In this document: positions 1-7,973 of the stretch, piece by piece
Layout of the letters: each line of letters opens with the position of its first letter
Numbering within the stretch: position 1 is the first letter of the stretch
DNA from: Burkholderia seminalis DSM 23518
GTDB lineage: Bacteria > Pseudomonadota > Gammaproteobacteria > Burkholderiales > Burkholderiaceae
DNA: 41,633 bases
Reading direction: 5' to 3'
NCBI RefSeq assembly: GCF_902832885.1
Contig: NZ_CADFDK010000025.1
Location: 1-41,633 of the forward strand
Made by a program: the position numbers and the translations under genes
The notes under the pieces: generated by a model
The model's database searches: none
Told to the model about the DNA's origin: nothing
What the model saw: only the letters and a program-made list of their open reading frames with translations

Positions 1-119
1 CCGTGCGCGAAGTTGATGATGCCGAGAATGCCGTACACCATCGTGTAGCCCAACGCGATGATGGCGTAGACACTGCCGAGCACCAGCCCGTTCAGAATTT
101 GTTGGACAAAAATGTCCAT
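1..119 (-). CDS. livH: LivH-type ABC transporter permease, N-terminus (partial)
   Basis: Only the first 39 or so codons lie in the window; the gene runs off the left edge. The translation begins MDIFVQQILNGLVLGSVYAI and continues through ALGYTMVYGILGIINFAHG. This is the characteristic first segment of inner-membrane permeases of the branched-chain amino acid (HAAT) ABC family. It follows the substrate-binding protein gene on the same strand after a 74-bp gap, so it is the next gene of that transport operon. LivM, LivG and LivF genes would be expected further left. What the system carries cannot be told from this fragment. Confidence 0.85.
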   Translation of the reverse strand, partial: MDIFVQQILNGLVLGSVYAIIALGYTMVYGILGIINFAH

Positions 120-147
120 GTCACTCCCAAGAGTTGATTACTATTGG

Positions 148-169
148 ATCGGCATGCGAGAACGCCGAT
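148..169 (-). repeat. Small inverted repeat between binding-protein gene and livH
   Basis: ATCGGC (148-153) and GCCGAT (164-169) form a 6-bp stem with a 10-base loop in the gap between the two transport genes. Intergenic hairpins at this point in transport operons often protect the upstream binding-protein message. Here that role is inference and the stem is short. Confidence 0.3.
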
Positions 170-193
170 TACTCGTCGTTCTCGCTCGAAGTA

Positions 194-1330
194 TCACTGC
201 GTCGGACTGAGGTTATCGCCCGACACTTTGTACACGGTCACCGGCGCATCAATCCATTCACCGTTCTTGTCGAACGCGACCTTTCCGACCAGCGTCGAGA
301 ACTGGATTTGCTTGAGCATCGGAACGAACTTTTCGGGGTCCGTCGAATTCGCCGCCTTCATCGCCTGCGCGACCACCATCGTGGCCGAATAGAATGCCGG
401 CGAGTAAACATCGTTCTTCACACCGAATTGCTTTTCATACCGTGCCGCGAATTCCGGACCACCGGGCAACGTCGCGAGCGGTGCGCCGCCTTCGGCGCAA
501 TACCCCCGCCCATTCAGCGTTCCGGCAGCCAGCTTCGGCATATCGACCGAGCAGATCCCGTCCCCGCCTAGCACCGGAACCGCAAGACCCAACTGCTTGG
601 ACTGTCGCCCGATGGCGGCTGCCTGCGCGTAGTACCCGCCGTAGAAGATCGCGTCCGGGCGTTGAGCCTTGATGTGCGTCAGAATCGCGTTGAAGTCCGT
701 TGCCTTGTCGTTGGAATATTCCCTGGCGACGACGTCGATACCGTTCTTCTTCGCCGTCGCGGCAAACACGTCAGCTACGCCTGATCCGTATGCCGTGCGA
801 TCGTCGATCACCGCCACGCGTTTTGCATGCAATACCTTTGCCGCATATTCGGCCATGCGTGCGCCCATCACGTTGTCATTGGCCGCAAGCCGGAAGACAT
901 ACGGGAAGCTCTGCTGCGTGATCGCCGGATTTGAAGCGGCGCCGGTAATCATCGGAACACGCGCATTGTTGTAGATGCGGGAGGCGGGAATGGTCACGCC
1001 GGAGTTGTAGTGGCCGATGACCGCCTTCACACCCGAATCGACGAGCTTCTGAGCGACAGAGACGCCCGTTTTGGGATCTGCAGCATCGTCCTCGGACAGC
1101 ATTTCGAACTTGATGGATTGACCGTCGACGACGATCGGCGTCCGATTCAGCTCTTCAATCGCCAGCCGCACGCCTCGCTCATCGTCCTTGCCGAAATTCG
1201 ATTGGCCGCCCGTCAACGGGCCCGCGACACCGATCCTGACAGTCTGATCCGCATGCGCGGCAGAAATCAATGCGGGGCTGATTCCCCCGAGCAACAGGGT
1301 GGCGATGGTGAGTTTGTGACAGTACTTCAT
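194..1330 (-). CDS. Branched-chain amino acid-type ABC transporter substrate-binding protein
   Basis: A 378-residue periplasmic binding protein of the LivK/HAAT family. The chosen ATG is followed by a signal peptide (MKYCHKLTIATLLLGG, then a small-residue stretch ending AAHA), and a GGAGG lies just upstream. The mature part starts TVRIGVAGPLTGGQSNFGKD, the typical first strand of the family. The ligand-binding lobes follow, with GHYNSGVTIPASRIYNN and TDFNAILTHIKAQRPDAIFY segments. An in-frame extension upstream of the signal peptide is rejected as non-coding. The gene follows the class II aldolase gene on the same strand and precedes livH, so transport and aldolase are probably co-transcribed. 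HAAT proteins bind amino acids, amides, urea or aromatic acids; the ligand here is unknown. Confidence 0.92.
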   Translation of the reverse strand: MKYCHKLTIATLLLGGISPALISAAHADQTVRIGVAGPLTGGQSNFGKDDERGVRLAIEELNRTPIVVDGQSIKFEMLSEDDAADPKTGVSVAQKLVDSGVKAVIGHYNSGVTIPASRIYNNARVPMITGAASNPAITQQSFPYVFRLAANDNVMGARMAEYAAKVLHAKRVAVIDDRTAYGSGVADVFAATAKKNGIDVVAREYSNDKATDFNAILTHIKAQRPDAIFYGGYYAQAAAIGRQSKQLGLAVPVLGGDGICSVDMPKLAAGTLNGRGYCAEGGAPLATLPGGPEFAARYEKQFGVKNDVYSPAFYSATMVVAQAMKAANSTDPEKFVPMLKQIQFSTLVGKVAFDKNGEWIDAPVTVYKVSGDNLSPTQ

Positions 1331-1427
1331 GTGAAACCTCCGTGGCGTGGGCAAATTGGGTAGTCGACATGGTTGCAGCGTCAGGAGCGCGGGCACGAGA
1401 TGGCCGATTGCGCTTGACGTGGGATAG

Positions 1428-2201
1428 TCAGTCCCGCCAGTGCGGTTGTGCAGATTCCAGAAGCCGCTTGAGCGAGCGAAAATGAAGTCGTGCATATTCA
1501 TCTCGATCACGGTCGAATTCACGAGAAGTCCGACGAGCCAGTTCGTCGCTCACGCGCTTAAGCGGACGCCCGCTCGACATCGCGAGGATTTGGATCTGGG
1601 CGGCTCGTTCGAGGTAGTAGAGATCGTCGAGTGCCGCGGCAATCGAAGGGCCCGTGACTATCACGCCGTGGTGCTCGAGCATCAGGACACGCTTGGAAGA
1701 CAACGCGGCGGCAATCCGGTCTCCTTCCTGTTCGCTGAGTGCAAGTCCTCCGTATTCCGAATGATCACGGTCGTAGGCAATGCGATCGAAAAAGCGAAGG
1801 CTGTTCTGATGGCACATTTCGAGGCGAAAGCCGTCGAGCGTCGTCAGTGCCGTGGCATAAGGCATGTGCGTATGAAGTACGCATGCGGCATCAGGCGAGG
1901 CGCGATGAACTCGGGAATGGATGTTGAGCGCGGTTTTCTCGACTCGTCCGACTCCGTCGATTACCGAGCCGGCGGAATCGACGAGCAGCAAATCAGCCGG
2001 TCGGATCTCTTCGAAGCTGAGTCCGAACGGATTGATCAGATACGTTTCCCGACTGCCCGGGAGCAAGAGACTGAAATGGTTGCATGTGCCCTCGTGGAAG
2101 CCGAGGCGCGCGGCGATGCGAAATGCCGCGGCCAGATCGTCGCGAGCATTCGCGAGCTCATCGGTCTTCGATCCAGGAAAAAAATCGGTGGCGTGTGCCA
2201 T
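1428..2201 (-). CDS. Class II aldolase/adducin family protein
   Basis: A cytoplasmic zinc enzyme of the fuculose-phosphate aldolase/adducin fold, 257 residues. Visible hallmarks are GFHEGTCNHFSLLLPG near residue 40, the metal-binding pair in VLHTHMPYATAL (about residue 110), and the third metal histidine in LEHHGVIVTGPSIAAAL (about residue 178). The family contains retro-aldolases, decarboxylases (OtnC/LtnC) and epimerases, so the reaction cannot be fixed. The ATG at 2201 is preferred; a TTG at 2243 would add 14 residues, and neither has a strong ribosome-binding site. It is the first gene of the leftward transport operon and is divergent from the MocR regulator, which suggests it cleaves or decarboxylates the imported compound or a derivative. 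Confidence 0.85.
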   Translation of the reverse strand: MAHATDFFPGSKTDELANARDDLAAAFRIAARLGFHEGTCNHFSLLLPGSRETYLINPFGLSFEEIRPADLLLVDSAGSVIDGVGRVEKTALNIHSRVHRASPDAACVLHTHMPYATALTTLDGFRLEMCHQNSLRFFDRIAYDRDHSEYGGLALSEQEGDRIAAALSSKRVLMLEHHGVIVTGPSIAAALDDLYYLERAAQIQILAMSSGRPLKRVSDELARRTSREFDRDRDEYARLHFRSLKRLLESAQPHWRD

Positions 2202-2258
2202 GGGGTCGTCCAGTGCAAGTATGCGTATGCGATTCCCCTTCAATGTAGTGAATCAAAC

Positions 2259-2277
2259 CTGCACGGATACATGTACA
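2259..2277 (+). promoter_or_regulatory. Putative MocR operator, copy 1
   Basis: CTGCACGGATACATGTACA. A copy matching at 14 of 19 positions lies 58 bp to the right in the same orientation, and a third in reverse orientation lies upstream of the kinase gene. It sits between the divergent aldolase and regulator genes, close to the aldolase start. MocR-type regulators usually bind direct repeats in such gaps. Assignment to this regulator is inference. Confidence 0.55.
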
Positions 2278-2316
2278 CTTTAAAACGAGGGTGACTAACT
2301 GTATTGGGTTCGTCGC

Positions 2317-2335
2317 CTGCACGGTTATATGGGCC
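2317..2335 (+). promoter_or_regulatory. Putative MocR operator, copy 2, over the regulator's -10 region
   Basis: CTGCACGGTTATATGGGCC, with the first 15 bases closest to copy 1. It covers a plausible -10 (TATATG, 2326-2331) that is 16 bp downstream of TTGGGT (2304-2309). Binding here would let the regulator repress its own gene. This is read from sequence only. Confidence 0.5.
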
Positions 2336-2362
2336 GGTATTTTTGATGTGATAGGTGCGGCG

Positions 2363-3766
2363 ATGAAACCGATACTGACGCTCGATCCCCAGGGGGAATC
2401 GTCCCTGGTTCAACAGATCGTGGCCGGGCTGACGGCAACGGTGAACGAAAGAACCTGGCGGTCCGGGGCCAAGGTTCCGAGCATCCGCGTATTCGCCGAG
2501 GCACATGGCGTGTCGACATTTACGGTCGTCGAAGCATACGATCGCCTGGTGGCGCAAGGCGTCTTGATGGCACGGCGTGGATCCGGCTTTTATGTCGCGG
2601 ATCGAAGCCGTAGCGAGATACCTCCGACCATCGAGAAACTCAACGAGGAATTCACGAACGGATGGTCGCTGCGTAACGTTCTGGAGGGAACGGAAGGCAC
2701 GATTCACGCGGGCTCGGGATGGATTCCAGAGGCATGGTTCGACGCGGACGGCCTTGGGCGGGCGCTAAGACAGGTAGCGGCGCAGCCGCGATCTCTATTG
2801 GGGTACGGGCACGCAAAGGGGTATGAGCCGTTGCGTGAGCAAATCGTGCGGCAACTTGCGGAACACGAGATCGAGGCAAGTTCCACGGGCATCGTCACTA
2901 CGCTGGGTGCCAACCAGGCGCTGGATCTCGCCATTCGTCATCTTACGCGCGAGGGCGATACCGTGCTGGTAGACGAGCCCTGCTACAGCGATCTGCTCGT
3001 TGCATTGCGATTGCGCAGGATCAAGGCAGTCGGGATTCCGATGACACCTACCGGTCCGGACGTCGTTTCGATGGAGCAGGCGTTCGAGACTCATCGCCCC
3101 AAAGTGTTCTTCACCAATACGCGGCTGCATAATCCGACCGGTGCGAGCTACAGCTCGGCATCGGCATTCAAGGTCCTGAAGCTTGCCGAGCGCTACGACT
3201 GCATCATCGTCGAGGACGACGTCTCTGCCGGTCTGGTGTCCGGAAATTCAGTCGCGCTCGCGTCCATGGATCAATTGAAACGAGTGGTCTACGTCGGCAG
3301 CTTTTCAAAGACCATCGGTGCCGGCCTGCGCGTGGGATTCGTGGCCGCGGAGCCCGCGCTTCTCGAGGGTTTGCTTTACCAGAAGCTGGTGTCCGGAATG
3401 TCGACGCCGACGATCACGGAGCAACTGGCACATGCAGTGCTGTCCGAAGGACACTTCAGGAAGCAGGCCGAGCAATTGCGCGATCGTCTCGCTACCGCGC
3501 AGGAACGGACCTGTCGCCGGCTTGAATCGATCGGTTTTGAAGTGTTCTGCGAACCTCGATCCGGAATGTTCGTATGGGCACGGCCCGCGGGAATCAATTG
3601 CGATTCAGCCGAACTCGCTGTACGTGCGGTCGACCACAAGATTCTTCTGGCGCCAGGCAATCTTTTCTACGCCACCAATCCAACCAGTAGTTGGCTGCGA
3701 TTCAATGTTGCGCACTGCAACTTCGATCGTCTTTATGCGTTTCTGGCGCATGCCATTACACACTGA
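2363..3766 (+). CDS. MocR-type (GntR/aminotransferase) transcriptional regulator
   Basis: A 467-residue fusion of an N-terminal GntR winged helix (about residues 10-80: VPSIRVFAEAHGVSTFTVVE, then the RRGSGFYV wing) to a fold-type I aminotransferase-like domain. PLP-site motifs are intact: HNPTG (N257), IIVEDD (about 285) and SFSKTIGAGLRVGF with the Schiff-base lysine near residue 316. MocR proteins (GabR, TauR, PdxR, EnuR) sense amino compounds through PLP, so an amino-acid-like inducer is likely. The ATG at 2363 is chosen because homologous proteins begin close to MKPILTLDPQG; an upstream GTG at 2291 is in frame but would run through the promoter and operator. It is divergent from the aldolase/transport operon and precedes the kinase-enolase-OCD genes. 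Confidence 0.9.
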   Translation: MKPILTLDPQGESSLVQQIVAGLTATVNERTWRSGAKVPSIRVFAEAHGVSTFTVVEAYDRLVAQGVLMARRGSGFYVADRSRSEIPPTIEKLNEEFTNGWSLRNVLEGTEGTIHAGSGWIPEAWFDADGLGRALRQVAAQPRSLLGYGHAKGYEPLREQIVRQLAEHEIEASSTGIVTTLGANQALDLAIRHLTREGDTVLVDEPCYSDLLVALRLRRIKAVGIPMTPTGPDVVSMEQAFETHRPKVFFTNTRLHNPTGASYSSASAFKVLKLAERYDCIIVEDDVSAGLVSGNSVALASMDQLKRVVYVGSFSKTIGAGLRVGFVAAEPALLEGLLYQKLVSGMSTPTITEQLAHAVLSEGHFRKQAEQLRDRLATAQERTCRRLESIGFEVFCEPRSGMFVWARPAGINCDSAELAVRAVDHKILLAPGNLFYATNPTSSWLRFNVAHCNFDRLYAFLAHAITH

Positions 3767-3930
3767 CCCGGTCTCGTCACGAAGCCGCCAGGGAATCGGC
3801 GTCGCGCAACGAACCGGTGATCTCTCGAACCCACTCGAGTCGGCACGCGCATGAGCTAGCGTCCACGCCGTGCGCGGATCCAAGTGTGCAGGCAACAAGG
3901 CCACTACAGTTATCTGACGATCCACCGCAG

Positions 3931-3949
3931 TGTGCATGTATCTGTTTGG
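3931..3949 (-). promoter_or_regulatory. Putative MocR operator, copy 3, upstream of the kinase gene
   Basis: On the + strand TGTGCATGTATCTGTTTGG. Its reverse complement matches operator copy 1 at 14 of 19 positions, including the block GATACATG. It lies 74 bp before the kinase start in an otherwise featureless 257-bp gap, and gives the rightward genes their own candidate control site. Confidence 0.45.
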
Positions 3950-4023
3950 CTCGATTGCATAAATTGACGGACAACACGTCGTTCATGATTTCGATGCGGC
4001 GGTAACTCCGATCAATTTTCAGC

Positions 4024-5433
4024 ATGAAAAAGATACGAAATTACGAAGCACTCCTCTCGAATGGCGTCGTTTCGTCACGGCAGATCGTACTCGAGATCGC
4101 GGACCGGACACTCGACAGGCTCGACAGCTACCAGCGAATTCGAAGCATCATGCGCATGGAAGGTAGCGTACTGCATATCGGAACGCGCTCGTGGGACCTT
4201 TCGCGCAAGCGAAACGTCTATCTGGTCGGCGCTGGCAAGGCTTGCAACCACATGGCAATGGCAGTCGACCATGTGTTGGGTGATCGCCTGACGCACGGTA
4301 TCGCCATCGTGAAAATCCGGGAAGAATCGGACCGTTTCAACAAGACCGAGGTGTTCGTCGGCGGGCATCCCCTCCCGAACGAAGAAGGCCATCGGGCATC
4401 GAAGCAAATCATCGAACTCGTCGATCAGGCCGGACCAGACGACTTGTTCATCGCGGTGATCAGCGGCGGAAGTTCGGCGCTCATGTCCTGTCCGATCGAA
4501 GGAATCAGCCTGCAGGACGAGATCGATACCACGGATGTGCTGCTGAAATCCGGTGCAGGCATTTACGAGATCAATGCCGTGCGCCGCCACATTTCGGCCT
4601 TGAACGGCGGGATGTTGGCGCAGCGCATACAGGACACGGGTGCCGAACTGATCGGTTTCGGCATCAGCGACGCGGTCGGATCGCCTGCCACGAGTGACAT
4701 TTCGGTGCCCTACGCCGCCTACAAAAGCACGCCGATCGGTCCCGACATGACGACCCTGGACGACGCTCGCGCCACGATCATCAATCGCAACGTGGCCGAT
4801 CGCCTGCCCAAAAGCGTTGTCGACTATCTGATGAACGCAGGCCCCGACGCGGAGACCCCGAAGGCCTTTCCGGACAATACCTACTTCCTGCTCAACACGC
4901 TGCCCGACTCCTGCATTTACGCCAAGGCAGTCTGCGAGGAGATGGGTATCCCCGCAATGATCGTGTCGTCGTTCCTTGAAGGAGAAAGTCGCGACGCCGG
5001 CACCTTCTTCGCGTCGATGGCGCGCGAAATCCAGACGTACGGCAACCCGATCAAGCCCCCTTGCGTGCTTCTCAGCTCCGGTGAGGTGACGACGCTTATC
5101 GACGATAACAGCGTGATCAAGGGGCACGGCGGGCCTGGTCAGGAAATGGCCGCAAGTTTCGCTATCGCGGCGGCCAAAACGACGGGCGCCTGCCTGCTGT
5201 CGATCGACAGCGAAGGCACGGACGGCACGGCGACGGTGGCGGGAGGCATGACGGACTCGACCAGCTTCACCGCGGCTGCCGCAAAGGGAGTCAACCTCTA
5301 TCAGGCACTGCGCGAGCACAGCTGCTTCGAAGCACTCGAGTCGATCGACTCCGCCATTTTCACCGGCAACACCGGTACCAACCTGTGTGACTTGAACATC
5401 CTTTATGTTCCTGAACCGAACGGGAGCAAGTGA
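4024..5433 (+). CDS. Glycerate 2-kinase family protein (DUF4147-MOFRL)
   Basis: A 469-residue member of the class II glycerate 2-kinase family (TtuD/GckA, sometimes annotated hydroxypyruvate reductase). The N-terminal nucleotide-binding domain shows VYLVGAGKACNHMA, GGHPLPNEEGH and ISGGSSALMSCPIEGISL. A central block holds GAGIYEINAVRRHIS and GFGISDAVGSPAT. The C-terminal MOFRL domain has LLSSGEVTTLI, GHGGPGQEMA and DSEGTDGTATVAGGM. The family phosphorylates D-glycerate at O2. The GRNQE motif of classical members is GPGQE here and the SDV-G-D loop is altered, so the true substrate may be a glycerate analogue. No clear ribosome-binding site precedes the ATG. The stop codon is one base before the start of the enolase-like gene, so the two are translationally linked and probably consecutive steps. 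Confidence 0.85.
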   Translation: MKKIRNYEALLSNGVVSSRQIVLEIADRTLDRLDSYQRIRSIMRMEGSVLHIGTRSWDLSRKRNVYLVGAGKACNHMAMAVDHVLGDRLTHGIAIVKIREESDRFNKTEVFVGGHPLPNEEGHRASKQIIELVDQAGPDDLFIAVISGGSSALMSCPIEGISLQDEIDTTDVLLKSGAGIYEINAVRRHISALNGGMLAQRIQDTGAELIGFGISDAVGSPATSDISVPYAAYKSTPIGPDMTTLDDARATIINRNVADRLPKSVVDYLMNAGPDAETPKAFPDNTYFLLNTLPDSCIYAKAVCEEMGIPAMIVSSFLEGESRDAGTFFASMAREIQTYGNPIKPPCVLLSSGEVTTLIDDNSVIKGHGGPGQEMAASFAIAAAKTTGACLLSIDSEGTDGTATVAGGMTDSTSFTAAAAKGVNLYQALREHSCFEALESIDSAIFTGNTGTNLCDLNILYVPEPNGSK

Positions 5434-5434
5434 C

Positions 5435-6709
5435 ATGGAAGACAAGATCACATCCGTCCGGGCACTTCAGATCATCGATTGCAAGTGCCGGCCCGCAGTC
5501 GAAGTCGAGGTGCGCACCGAAAGCGGTGCGGTTGGTCGAGGTGCGGCACCCACCGGCACTTCCGTCGGGATGCACGAATCGTTCGTCCTGCGGGACGGCG
5601 ATCCAGCGACCTACGACGGGCTCAGTGTTCATAACGCCGTCGACAACGCGGTCAATGTAATTGGTCCGGCGCTGATCGGCATGAACGTGTTCGATCAGCG
5701 AGCGATCGACGAAAAAATGATCGCGCTCGATGGCACACCCAATAAGTCCCGCCTCGGCGGAAACACGATTTACTCGGTATCCATCGCGGCATTCCGTACG
5801 GCGGCGAATGCCCGATCGATTCCGCTGTACGCTCACATCGCCGGCCGCGACATCAGGACCGTGCCGGTCCCATGCTTCAACGTGATCAACGGCGGACGAT
5901 ACGATGGGCTCACCCAGCCGTTCAACGAGTTCCTGATCGTGCCGTACGGCACTGACAGTGTCGACTTCGCCATCGAAATGGCGGTGGCCGTGTTTCAGAA
6001 GCTTGGCCATGTACTGACCGAATATCTGGGCCACAAACCTCAAGTCGCCAGTTCCTATGGCTACGCCGCCCCTTCGGATGACCCGGAAGTCGTGTTGACG
6101 CTGATGCAAAAGGCCATCGACGCCTGTGGCTATACAGGCCGGATCGCGTTTGCGCTCGATTGCGCGTCAAGCGAGATGTACGACAAGGAAACCCGCACGT
6201 ATCTGCTGAAAGGCAAACGGGTGTCCACCTCCGAACTCATTGCCTATGCCCGCTTCCTGACCGAGAAATTCAATTTGGTCTTCATCGAGGATTTGCTCGA
6301 TGAAAACGACTGGGAAGGTTACAGCACGGCGGTTCGAGAAATTCGACGATCGATCATTCTGGGCGACGATCTCACGGTCACCAGTCTCCCGTTACTTGAG
6401 CGGGCTTTCGAGACTCGTGCCGTGGACGGGTTCGTGTTGAAGCCGAACCAGGTCGGAACGATCACGGAGGCGATGGACGCCTATCGATTTGCGCTGCAAC
6501 ACGGAATGATCGCGGTGCCCTCGGGCCGCTCCGGTGGTGTCGTGGATGACGTCGTGATGGATTTTTCGGTCGGCCTCGAAGTTCCGCTCCAGAAGAATGG
6601 CGCGCCCCGTTCCGGCGAGCGGATCGAAAAGCTCAACTTTCTGTTGCGGGCAAATGCGCGAATCCCGGGTTGCCGCCTCTACGACATTTCACCACTTCTC
6701 CGATTCTGA
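5435..6709 (+). CDS. Divergent enolase paralogue
   Basis: A 424-residue protein that aligns end to end with phosphopyruvate hydratase. Metal ligands are kept: D242 in ALDCASSEMY, E285 in FIEDLLDE and the aspartate pair 311-312 in GDDLTVT. The catalytic lysine is kept (K336 in VLKPNQVG), as is the second lysine (K387 in QKNGAP). Missing or changed are the DEGG loop carrying the acid/base glutamate (replaced near residues 206-210 by SSYGY), the histidine of SHRSGE (SGRSGG at 363-368), the mobile loop SGAST (TGTSV at 40-44) and the loop histidine (Y156). It is therefore unlikely to be a housekeeping enolase. GGGAG sits 9 bp upstream of the ATG. It follows a glycerate-kinase homologue by one base, suggesting it dehydrates a 2-phosphorylated acid made by that enzyme. 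Confidence 0.85.
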   Translation: MEDKITSVRALQIIDCKCRPAVEVEVRTESGAVGRGAAPTGTSVGMHESFVLRDGDPATYDGLSVHNAVDNAVNVIGPALIGMNVFDQRAIDEKMIALDGTPNKSRLGGNTIYSVSIAAFRTAANARSIPLYAHIAGRDIRTVPVPCFNVINGGRYDGLTQPFNEFLIVPYGTDSVDFAIEMAVAVFQKLGHVLTEYLGHKPQVASSYGYAAPSDDPEVVLTLMQKAIDACGYTGRIAFALDCASSEMYDKETRTYLLKGKRVSTSELIAYARFLTEKFNLVFIEDLLDENDWEGYSTAVREIRRSIILGDDLTVTSLPLLERAFETRAVDGFVLKPNQVGTITEAMDAYRFALQHGMIAVPSGRSGGVVDDVVMDFSVGLEVPLQKNGAPRSGERIEKLNFLLRANARIPGCRLYDISPLLRF

Positions 6710-6770
6710 CCACTGAGTCGGGATCGAAGCTTGACACCCAACATCTTCCTTTTTCGACGAGGTCTGCACC

Positions 6771-7889
6771 ATGTATCCCAAAATCGACTTTCTGTACCTT
6801 TCCGAGCCGGACATGATCGCAGTTGGCGTGCTGGATGCCGCGCGCTGCGTGTCCGTATGCGAGGAGACATTCGGACTCCTCGGCAGAGGCGACTATCTGA
6901 TGGGTGGCGCCAATCACAATAACCACGGAATGAACATCGTCTTCCCGAAAGAGACGAAGTTCCCGAACATGCCGGTTGCCGGTCCGGACCGCCGCTTTGC
7001 TGCAATGCCCGGTTATCTGGGCGGTCGCTTCGACGTGTGCGGCAACAAATGGTACGGATCGAATCACGCCAATGCCGAGAAAGGCCTGCCGCGCTCGATC
7101 TTGACCATGATGCTCAATGACAAGGACACGGGCGCGCCGCTGGCGCTGATGTCGGCGAACTTGTTGAGCGCGGCCCGAACCGGAGCCGTGCCGGGAGTGG
7201 CGGCAAAGTATCTAGCCAACCAAGATGCGAGAAGTATGTCTGTTATCGGTTGCGGCCCGATCAACAAGGCGTGCTTCACCGCGATCATGACCCAGCTCGG
7301 CTCGATCCAGCACGTCGTCTGTTTCGACGTCTTCCTCGACAAGGCGAACGAGTTCGCCGGTTGGGTTCAGCAAACGTACGGGATTTCCGCCACCGGTACC
7401 GATGAGGCCGAGAAAGGCTTCCGTGATGCAGATGTCATCACCGTGGCAGCGTCGCGTCTGAAGCCGCTTTATTTCAAGGACGAATGGATCAAGGAGGGCG
7501 CGACCATTCTCGTCTCAGGCCCGTTCAATACCGACGAGTCGTTCCTGACCGGCGCCAGGATCGTATACGACCATACCCCGCTGCAGGAAGCCTATGTCGA
7601 GGACGCAATCGCATCGGGCAACAAGGAAGGCTACTACAGCAGCGTCATTGGCGGCCCGTTCTTCCGTCTGATCGATGCAGGCAAGCTGCCCGCCCTGCCT
7701 GACTCGACCAGCCTCGGTCATGTCGTGAATGGCGACAAGCCGGGCCGGGAGAGCACGAAGGAGCGTGTCATCTTCATAGCATGCGGGATGGCGGTTTTCG
7801 ACATCAGCTGGGGGACGGAGCTCTATAACAACGCGCGGGAAAGGAAGATCGGCACGTCCCTCAATTTGTGGGAAAAGCCGGCTCTCTGA
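6771..7889 (+). CDS. Ornithine cyclodeaminase/mu-crystallin family protein
   Basis: A 372-residue NAD(P)-binding protein. An N-terminal substrate domain (residues 1-130) has GGRFDVCGNKWYGSN, holding the lysine expected to bind a substrate carboxylate, and LLSAARTGAVPGVAAKYLA. A Rossmann region starts SVIGCGPINKACFTAI (about residue 158). It most resembles the subgroup annotated as 'tyramine oxidase subunit B' (from memory, MxxxIDFLYLSEPDMIAAGV start and NHNxHG motif), whose function is not well established. Characterised relatives act on amino/imino acids: ornithine cyclodeaminase, alanine dehydrogenase, EutC and the iminosuccinate reductase BhcD. It is the last recognised gene of the rightward group, 61 bp after the enolase paralogue. 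It supports an amino-acid substrate for the cluster. Confidence 0.8.
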   Translation: MYPKIDFLYLSEPDMIAVGVLDAARCVSVCEETFGLLGRGDYLMGGANHNNHGMNIVFPKETKFPNMPVAGPDRRFAAMPGYLGGRFDVCGNKWYGSNHANAEKGLPRSILTMMLNDKDTGAPLALMSANLLSAARTGAVPGVAAKYLANQDARSMSVIGCGPINKACFTAIMTQLGSIQHVVCFDVFLDKANEFAGWVQQTYGISATGTDEAEKGFRDADVITVAASRLKPLYFKDEWIKEGATILVSGPFNTDESFLTGARIVYDHTPLQEAYVEDAIASGNKEGYYSSVIGGPFFRLIDAGKLPALPDSTSLGHVVNGDKPGRESTKERVIFIACGMAVFDISWGTELYNNARERKIGTSLNLWEKPAL

Positions 7890-7973
7890 TCGGGTCGCCG
7901 TGAATCGCACTCCCGGCAATTGAGCCGCCTGGATCCCCCCGGAAAGTGCCGAGCGCCAGTGTCGGGGCTTTCC

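Noticed and set aside
4075-5451. Leftward 458-codon frame opposite the glycerate kinase gene
   Set aside because: No family features. The forward protein has all MOFRL-kinase motifs.
5435-6709. Calling the enolase-like gene eno
   Set aside because: Key catalytic residues of phosphopyruvate hydratase are missing, and the context is a regulated catabolic cluster.
6771-7889. Calling the OCD-family gene a true ornithine cyclodeaminase
   Set aside because: It belongs to a different subgroup, and there is no arginine/ornithine gene nearby.
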